This document shows positions 21,251 to 24,968 of a stretch of DNA of 24,968 nt, one piece after another. Source of the DNA: a virus; IMG/VR virus record IMGVR_UViG_3300032083_002719, positions 1 through 24,968 of that record, one strand, 5' to 3'. How positions within the stretch are numbered: position 1 is the stretch's first letter; each line of letters starts with the position of its first letter. Made by a program: the position numbers and the translations under genes. The notes under the pieces are model-generated. The model worked only from the letters and a program-made list of their open reading frames with translations. It did not search any database and was not told where the DNA came from.

Positions 21251-21256
21251 TGTCAA
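21228..21256 (-). promoter_or_regulatory. Sigma-70 promoter TTGACA-N17-TACAAT for the petF chain
   Basis: -35 TTGACA at 21256-21251, directly before the 28-aa ATG; 17-bp spacer; -10 TACAAT at 21233-21228. Transcription near 21221 would give petF a leader of about 57 bases and omit the start of the 28-aa frame. Confidence 0.6.
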
Positions 21257-21260
21257 GTAC

Positions 21261-21479
21261 TCAGAAACCGAAAAGTCCGAAAAAGAACACACTACCAGTC
21301 GTAGCATAAGAAACCAGTGCAAAAGCAAATCCAATCATTGCTGTGCGACCATTGAGTTTCTCTGCACGTTCTGCATGTGTCTCAAGACCATATGCCTCAG
21401 TATAAGAGGGATCAACATACATACGGGGTTCAGTAGCCCACATGTTTGTGCGTCCACCGTCTTCAGTTGTTACAGTCAT
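21261..21479 (-). CDS. hli: High-light-inducible protein (72 aa)
   Basis: One-helix chlorophyll-binding CAB-family protein: AERAEKLNGRTAMIGFAFAL (36-55) is the full ExxNxRxAMxGF signature, with E40, N43 and R45 positioned for pigment ligation and the Glu-Arg salt bridge, followed by the SYATTG exit. The ~35-residue N-terminal extension (TNMWATEPRMYVDPSYTEAY) is typical of longer phage Hlis; the C-terminus is Phe/Gly-rich. Expected in thylakoids, protecting photosystems during infection. AAGGAG lies just upstream of the ATG, and a sigma-70 promoter precedes it. Confidence 0.92.
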   Translation of the reverse strand: MTVTTEDGGRTNMWATEPRMYVDPSYTEAYGLETHAERAEKLNGRTAMIGFAFALVSYATTGSVFFFGLFGF

Positions 21480-21506
21480 TTTACACTCCTTAATGTTTCT
21501 TTACAT

Positions 21507-21535
21507 AGTATATAGCAAAAAGCAGGGTTTGTCAA
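21507..21535 (-). promoter_or_regulatory. Sigma-70 promoter TTGACA-N17-TATACT before hli
   Basis: -35 TTGACA at 21535-21530, 17-bp spacer, -10 TATACT at 21512-21507; transcription near 21500 leaves a ~21-base leader with AAGGAG. A 39-codon frame (21479-21593 region, opening MVNQFHEHFGRGKSN) runs through this promoter and ends in an ATGA overlap with hli; I do not call it a gene because the promoter lies within it. Nothing else is seen in 21480-21596. Confidence 0.75.
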
Positions 21536-21596
21536 GACCTTTTTGGTATTATTTGATTTACCTCTGCCAAAATGCTCATGAAATTGATTAACCATT

Positions 21597-21621
21597 AAAA
21601 AAAGGAGTGCCGTCGCACTCC
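21597..21621 (-). terminator. Strong intrinsic terminator after the beta-barrel gene
   Basis: On the minus strand, GGAGTGC (21621-21615), loop GACG, GCACTCC (21610-21604), then seven T. A 7-bp GC-rich stem plus T tract placed 33 bases after the beta-barrel stop makes this a clear Rho-independent terminator. Confidence 0.85.
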
Positions 21622-21653
21622 CAGTATAGCATCTAGATGTTTACTTGATTAGA

Positions 21654-22016
21654 TCAGAAGTTATACTTCAGACCTGCTTTAGTTCCGTAACCGGTGTCGT
21701 CATCACCAGTGATGAAAGAAACCTCACCATAGACACTCAGGGCATCCGTCAGTGAGACAGAAGCGCCACCCTTACCAGAGAACTCAACTTCGCTTTCAGC
21801 ACCGTCAGGGGAGACGAGAGCAGGACCACCTTGAATGTACCAAGCAGAAGATTCTCCCAAATCACCTTCATAACCAACGGCAAAGTCAGTAACGGTTCCA
21901 GAATAATCCGATCCAACAAAACCACTATTGGCTTCGACGTTGACGTAAGGACCTGCAAGGGCAGCACCAGCAGAGACGGAAAGTGCAGCAGTTGCTGCGA
22001 ATACAGATTTGATCAT
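21654..22016 (-). CDS. Small outer-membrane beta-barrel-like protein (120 aa)
   Basis: Signal peptide (MIKSVFAATAALSVSAGAAL-A, cleavage at ALA-GPYV), then ~99 residues of alternating strands (PYVNVEANSGFVGSDYSGTV, DFAVGYEGDLGESSAWYIQG, EVEFSGKGGASVSLTDALSV, YGEVSFITG) ending in GTKAGLKYNF. A terminal Phe after an alternating last strand is the recognition signal for outer-membrane barrel assembly. Size fits an 8-strand barrel of OmpA/OmpW-like fold. Cyanophages are known to carry small porin-like genes; the role may be altering host surface or transport, unproven. GC content looks higher than in the glycan genes upstream. Served by a dual early/late promoter and a ~150-base structured leader, and followed by a strong terminator, so it is monocistronic. 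Confidence 0.75.
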   Translation of the reverse strand: MIKSVFAATAALSVSAGAALAGPYVNVEANSGFVGSDYSGTVTDFAVGYEGDLGESSAWYIQGGPALVSPDGAESEVEFSGKGGASVSLTDALSVYGEVSFITGDDDTGYGTKAGLKYNF

Positions 22017-22172
22017 TTGTTAATACCTCGTAATTTTTACTTGCGGAATTTCACCCGCAGATGAAGGGGGAGTTCGACGTTCCCCGCATTTTTGTCATAA
22101 CATAACCAGGCAGCGAGTAATTGAGGCGTTCGGGTTTGTTACAGTTCGTGAAGCAGTTGCCTCCCGAACACT
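22017..22172 (-). ncRNA. Long structured 5' leader of the beta-barrel gene, candidate regulatory RNA
   Basis: About 155 bases, GC-richer than the surroundings, with several complementary pairs on the minus strand. GTTCGGG (22169-22163) pairs with CCCGAAC (22134-22128). GAGGC (22163-22159) can pair with GCCTC (22127-22123), giving an H-type pseudoknot. A competing GTTCG/CGAAC pairing uses 22148-22144. A GGGGA/TCCCC hairpin lies at 22085-22067, and TGCGG/CCGCA with an 8-base loop at 22059-22042. GAGG lies 11 bases before the ATG. A short frame opening MRGTSNSPFICG sits inside. I do not recognise a known riboswitch class; regulation is inferred from structure only. Confidence 0.45.
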
Positions 22173-22180
22173 TATTTATA
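22173..22180 (-). promoter_or_regulatory. Consensus late promoter TATAAATA before the beta-barrel gene
   Basis: Exact late octamer on the minus strand, sharing three bases with the -10 box of the sigma-70 promoter at 22178-22206, so the same start region could be read early by host sigma-70 and late by the phage sigma. Confidence 0.6.
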
Positions 22181-22206
22181 ATAACAGAAGATTAGAAGTT
22201 TGTCAA
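22178..22206 (-). promoter_or_regulatory. Sigma-70 promoter TTGACA-N17-TATTAT before the beta-barrel gene
   Basis: -35 TTGACA at 22206-22201 overlaps the stop codon of the upstream glycosyltransferase-like gene; 17-bp spacer; -10 TATTAT at 22183-22178. It insulates the beta-barrel gene from the glycan operon. Confidence 0.65.
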
Positions 22207-22916
22207 GGGGTTTCTCTCTTCTCTATTCGGTATGCCCTACCGTGCTCATCAAATCCATCAATATCAATGTAATTAGGTTCACCAGTAAAATTGTCTACTG
22301 GTGAAACGAGAAGATAAGGACCTGGAATTCTATCATCATTAGGATGATAAGTTCTAAAGTTGGTTGGATGGAAATGAATTGTAACTACTTTCTTTCCAGG
22401 ATTTCTGCATGTGTATCCAAGTTCTCTCATGTGATAAGTAATCTTATTATCACATCCAGGTTTACCCATTGTATAATTCATCTTTTCAGATACTGCAATC
22501 GGTGCCTTAAAAATCCAAGAGTCTTGTGATGCTGGATTTTCATAAGGTTCAATCTCCCAGTTCTTTCCATCACCAGTAGAAATTTCCCAACGACTTAATG
22601 CATAAAAAGTTTTATCCATGTTGATACTCTTAAAATACCTAAGAGTATCGTCAAAAATAATGTCGGCATTTGAGATCACACAAATTTCTCCCTTCAAGTT
22701 CTCATTACAAAACTTGAGGAGAGATTCATAAGTTGGCCTATCTTTATTAATTACCTTTTTAATCTTTGGGGAATCAAAATTAAGTTCAGTATCTTCTTCC
22801 ATAAAAAGATACACATTCTCAATTAAATCATTTCCGAGATTTTGATGAAGACAATACAAGTATTCACCATTCCTCATGTGATTTGAGGAAGTAAAATATT
22901 CTAATAGTAAGTTCAT
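22203..22916 (-). CDS. Glycosyltransferase-like protein (237 aa)
   Basis: The N-terminal LLLEYFTSSNHMRNGEYLYC and later YESLLKFCNENLKGEICVIS resemble the start of a nucleotide-sugar-binding fold. NADIIFDD (83-90) looks like the DXD-type metal/sugar-nucleotide site. SQDSWIFKAPI (130-140), GKPGCDNKI (151-159) and HFHPTNFRTY (181-190) are further conserved-looking polar clusters; the pattern SQDSWIF...PGCDN is seen in glycosyltransferase-like proteins of phages and bacteria. No membrane segment. Last gene of the glycan cassette, one base after the cupin stop, with AAAGG before the ATG. Substrate unknown; modification of host envelope or virion glycans is inferred from neighbours. Confidence 0.55.
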   Translation of the reverse strand: MNLLLEYFTSSNHMRNGEYLYCLHQNLGNDLIENVYLFMEEDTELNFDSPKIKKVINKDRPTYESLLKFCNENLKGEICVISNADIIFDDTLRYFKSINMDKTFYALSRWEISTGDGKNWEIEPYENPASQDSWIFKAPIAVSEKMNYTMGKPGCDNKITYHMRELGYTCRNPGKKVVTIHFHPTNFRTYHPNDDRIPGPYLLVSPVDNFTGEPNYIDIDGFDEHGRAYRIEKRETP

Positions 22917-22917
22917 T

Positions 22918-23292
22918 TCAATTACCTTTTATTAATCTGCAAGAATCTTCATCGAAATGTTGCGTAGAAAATTCAAACAATTCAGTATCTTCTATTGCAA
23001 TCATTTGGTGTCGAAGTCCTATAGGAACTTCAAATTTGTCCCCTTTATTTAATAAAATAAAATTTGCATCTTCTAAAGAATCATCAAAAGAGTAAAACAA
23101 CTTTATAGATCCAGACTGAACATAAAAAGTTTCTCTTTTAATTTTATGATAATGCCAAGAACATTTCATTCCTTTAACAATGACAAGTATTTTTCCACAA
23201 TAATCTTTATTGTTAACAATCCACTTTTCATATCCCCATCCTTTAGGAACAAAATTATCTAAAGAAGTTTTTATCTGATATTCCTTTGTCAT
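22918..23292 (-). CDS. Cupin-fold protein, sugar-isomerase/mannose-6-phosphate-isomerase type II-like (124 aa)
   Basis: Opens with KGWGYEKWIVNN, like the WG-E entry of type II mannose-phosphate isomerase cupins. It then carries cupin motif 1 (CSWHYHKIKRETFYVQSGSI, with H47, H49, E54 as metal ligands) and motif 2 (NKGDKFEVPIGLRHQMIAIE, with H95). A single-domain cupin of normal size. It probably acts on a nucleotide- or phospho-sugar in glycan synthesis. Its start lies 38 bases inside the end of the HAD phosphatase gene in another frame, a long overlap that suggests coupling. Confidence 0.7.
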   Translation of the reverse strand: MTKEYQIKTSLDNFVPKGWGYEKWIVNNKDYCGKILVIVKGMKCSWHYHKIKRETFYVQSGSIKLFYSFDDSLEDANFILLNKGDKFEVPIGLRHQMIAIEDTELFEFSTQHFDEDSCRLIKGN

Positions 23293-23575
23293 CTACAAAA
23301 AAATCTGCGTTTGGTTTTCCAAGTTGAAGTTCATGAAATTTGCAATTCCATTTTTTCAATTGACTCAATGTAAAATTATACCACATTTTATTTACTTTTG
23401 ATAGATCACCATTGCAGGTTCCCATACCTCTAGCAGTAAAATAGATTATGTAATTTCCTTCATCATACAATCTATTTACTACTTCTATTCTTTCTTCAAT
23501 TGGAACTGCTTCTTCATACTTTCCCCATGTATTATTACAAATAGTTCCATCAATATCAAAGCAGTACCTTTTCAT
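23255..23575 (-). CDS. Small HAD-superfamily phosphatase (106 aa)
   Basis: HAD motif I FDIDGTIC (6-13; nucleophile D7, D9), motif II YFTARG (45-50; T47), and motif III/IV GKPNADFFVDDKG (86-98; K87, D95-D96). No cap domain, as in short sugar-phosphate or capsule-biosynthesis phosphatases. ATGA overlap with the exostosin-like gene upstream; overlaps the cupin start downstream. It probably dephosphorylates a sugar-phosphate intermediate for the neighbouring transferases; substrate unknown. Confidence 0.75.
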   Translation of the reverse strand: MKRYCFDIDGTICNNTWGKYEEAVPIEERIEVVNRLYDEGNYIIYFTARGMGTCNGDLSKVNKMWYNFTLSQLKKWNCKFHELQLGKPNADFFVDDKGISDKNFFR

Positions 23576-24390
23576 GAATATTTTTCTATTAACATTTCAG
23601 TAAGTTTAAATGACCCCATAGGAGAAGCATTTCTCTCATACCAACTTCTACATGCATTGTGCATGTATTCCCATTCATTCTTAGGAACATTAGAAATTTT
23701 TTCTATTACTTCTTCTGGAGTTTTTACTCCTATGTAATGAATTCCCTCAATCCATGGTTCATGGTAATTGTTTACATCACAACCATCAACTACAATCGGA
23801 ACAGTTCCATGAGCCATACATTCAATGTCTCGATTACACTTCGGACCATATCCAGGAAGAAGAAGACCAAATTTAGAAGATGCTAATCTATCTTGATATT
23901 CTTCCTGTGTATAAGGATAAGAATTAGGACCTCCTCCTTGAAGAGGCATTACAAATTCATCTATGCAAGTAGACCAATCATAGTTTAATCTACCTTTTGC
24001 TTGAATTTGGTTTTCAACCTTCCCCATAAAAATAGAAAGAATAGATCTTTCATCATAAGAATTAATTCCCCTCTCAACACGTTCACATACTTTTCTAGGA
24101 TGTCTAGAAAAAAATGTCCATGGATGAATCTGTGGATGATCTGGAACCGTATTGGCAAATAGACCAACTCTAAAAGGAGGTACTGGTCTATCATCAACTC
24201 TCGCTCTATCCCAAATCAAAAATTCTTTATTTTCATCTGCCCAGATATAATCACCTTCAATGTAAGAAAATTCTACAAGATCAAGTTCTTTCCACATTGC
24301 CATCATCTCCCTACAATTATTTTCATAAGTAGGGTTTTCCGCATACCCAGGATATTCTGGTTTATAAATTTTTAATTTTGTTTTTTTCAT
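23572..24390 (-). CDS. Exostosin-like glycosyltransferase (272 aa)
   Basis: The C-terminal half shows the exostosin/GT-B-type signature: SSKFGLLLPGYGPKCNRDIE followed by CMAHGTVPIVVDG (171-203), where a Ser-Lys-Phe-x-Leu-x-Pro-Gly segment and a Glu followed by Gly-x-Val-Pro form the donor-binding region. Earlier, SILSIFMGKVENQ (117-129) is the usual Phe-x-Gly start of that domain. No signal peptide or membrane anchor, so probably cytoplasmic. Part of the overlapping glycan cassette. Donor and acceptor sugars cannot be told from sequence. Confidence 0.7.
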   Translation of the reverse strand: MKKTKLKIYKPEYPGYAENPTYENNCREMMAMWKELDLVEFSYIEGDYIWADENKEFLIWDRARVDDRPVPPFRVGLFANTVPDHPQIHPWTFFSRHPRKVCERVERGINSYDERSILSIFMGKVENQIQAKGRLNYDWSTCIDEFVMPLQGGGPNSYPYTQEEYQDRLASSKFGLLLPGYGPKCNRDIECMAHGTVPIVVDGCDVNNYHEPWIEGIHYIGVKTPEEVIEKISNVPKNEWEYMHNACRSWYERNASPMGSFKLTEMLIEKYS

Positions 24391-24407
24391 AATATTAATA
24401 ACTCAAA

Positions 24408-24968
24408 TTACTTATATGCATTTACACATAATTGCCCAGGTCTTTTATGTTTTTCCATATCAGTTAAGTCAGTTCTTTCAATTTTAGTAAATCCAACATG
24501 AGAAAGTAACCTATACAACATTTCATAATCATAAGCCATAATGTGAGAAAGATTTCCAATTTGCATTTTTTTACTTGAAGTAAATACTGGATTTTCTTGA
24601 CACCTTTCCAAATTATGCGAAGTAACTATATTGGCAACAAACCAACCACCAATTCCCATTATCTGATAATGTGGAGGAGCACTACCCCATGCATTCTTAC
24701 CCCCAAACTCATCACTTTGCCTATTCACATAAGCAACAGCACTTGCGTAAAGATCTGGACACACTGTCCTCAACTTTCCACCTGGTTTCAATTTATCATA
24801 CATCTTTCTCAAAGTAGGGGCAATGACTAGAGCAGGTATATGTTCTATTGTGTGAGACCAATAAAACTCATCAACAGAATTGTTTTCAAATGGTAGTTCT
24901 TGCTCAATAATATCAAATTGATTATCTCGTATTCCCAAAGTTGTCCATCCATCCATGGGATCACCAGT
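24408..24968 (-). CDS. SAM-dependent methyltransferase, 5' end cut by the window (at least 186 aa)
   Basis: The frame stays open through the right edge; the residues T-G-D-P precede MDGWTTLGIRDNQFDI, fitting the end of motif I (G-S/T-G-D-P...GW) of class I methyltransferases, so the ATG at 24956 is probably internal. Then LPFENNSVDEFYWSHTIEHI is motif post-I/II and LRKMYDKLKPGGKLRTVCPD motif III. A C-terminal domain follows (HIMAYDYEMLYRLLSHVGFT). First gene seen of the glycan cassette; likely methylates a sugar or lipid intermediate, substrate unknown. An 18-base gap follows before the exostosin-like gene. Confidence 0.75.
   Translation of the reverse strand, partial: TGDPMDGWTTLGIRDNQFDIIEQELPFENNSVDEFYWSHTIEHIPALVIAPTLRKMYDKLKPGGKLRTVCPDLYASAVAYVNRQSDEFGGKNAWGSAPPHYQIMGIGGWFVANIVTSHNLERCQENPVFTSSKKMQIGNLSHIMAYDYEMLYRLLSHVGFTKIERTDLTDMEKHKRPGQLCVNAYK

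Noticed and set aside
22042-22059. GGGTGAAATTCCGC resembling part of a cobalamin riboswitch core
   Set aside because: The other conserved elements (GCAACTGT-type and B12 box) are absent or in the wrong order.
22054-22092. Upstream frame MRGTSNSPFICG in the leader
   Set aside because: Twelve codons, no ribosome site, and it coincides with hairpin sequence; kept only as a note within the leader.
22040-22206. Possible tRNA in the beta-barrel leader
   Set aside because: No T-arm GGTTCGAATC-type sequence, no acceptor stem of 7 bp and no anticodon arm on either strand.

Overview
The window looks like part of a T4-like cyanomyovirus genome (a phage of marine Synechococcus or Prochlorococcus). Four things point there. 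Long virion fibre-like genes carry the VGIGTTNP / LNVSGVSTF / DGSxLTGV repeat style. Phage-borne photosynthesis genes are present: two high-light-inducible (Hli) proteins and a plant-type [2Fe-2S] ferredoxin. T4-type late promoter motifs (TATAAATA/AATAAATA) lie before structural genes. Genes are packed with ATGA, TGATG and TAATG overlaps. I saw no tRNA, CRISPR array or insertion sequence. Family calls come from reading motifs by eye; no database search was possible.

Layout. (1) About 1-12.6 kb, minus strand: a late structural block of five large virion proteins (1578, 318, 846, 549 and 718 aa), a 90-aa protein and a newly noticed 27-aa basic peptide. Most transcription units have their own late motif. 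(2) 12.66-14.31 kb, plus strand: three exported proteins of unknown role, the first two apparently tandem paralogues, divergent from the 718-aa coiled-coil protein. (3) 14.3-16.63 kb, minus strand: a thermonuclease-like nuclease, an HNH/NUMOD3 endonuclease and several small membrane proteins; each nuclease has a near-consensus sigma-70 promoter. (4) 16.67-20.13 kb, minus strand: an envelope/lysis-like cassette containing a phage-lysozyme-type muramidase with a signal peptide, an exported HEGWH protein, a holin-like two-segment membrane protein, and other membrane or unknown proteins, nearly all overlapping. (5) 20.18-22.2 kb, minus strand: the host-interaction and photosynthesis block. It holds a small outer-membrane beta-barrel gene with a long structured leader, hli, a 28-aa membrane peptide, petF, a 107-aa protein, a 49-aa protein, a second 35-aa Hli and a 41-aa membrane peptide. 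The last six form an unbroken chain of overlapping genes. (6) 22.2-24.97 kb, minus strand, more AT-rich: a glycan-modification cassette of methyltransferase (cut by the window edge), exostosin-like glycosyltransferase, HAD phosphatase, cupin and a second glycosyltransferase-like protein.

Regulation visible in sequence: seven late-type sites and six sigma-70-type promoters, all on the minus strand, plus one weaker late-like site for the plus-strand cassette. Five of the six sigma-70 sites are exactly TTGACA-N17-(-10). Two intrinsic terminators flank the photosynthesis block. Early-type promoters serve the nucleases, the lysozyme and the photosynthesis/porin genes; late motifs serve virion genes; the beta-barrel gene has both signals superimposed.

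Eight small genes listed here (27-49 aa) are easily missed by length cut-offs. The most interesting points are the hidden Hli and its overlap chain, the structured leader and dual promoter of the beta-barrel gene, the promoter-terminator-start arrangement of the lysozyme gene, the tandem exported paralogues, and the HEGWH protein beside the lysozyme.
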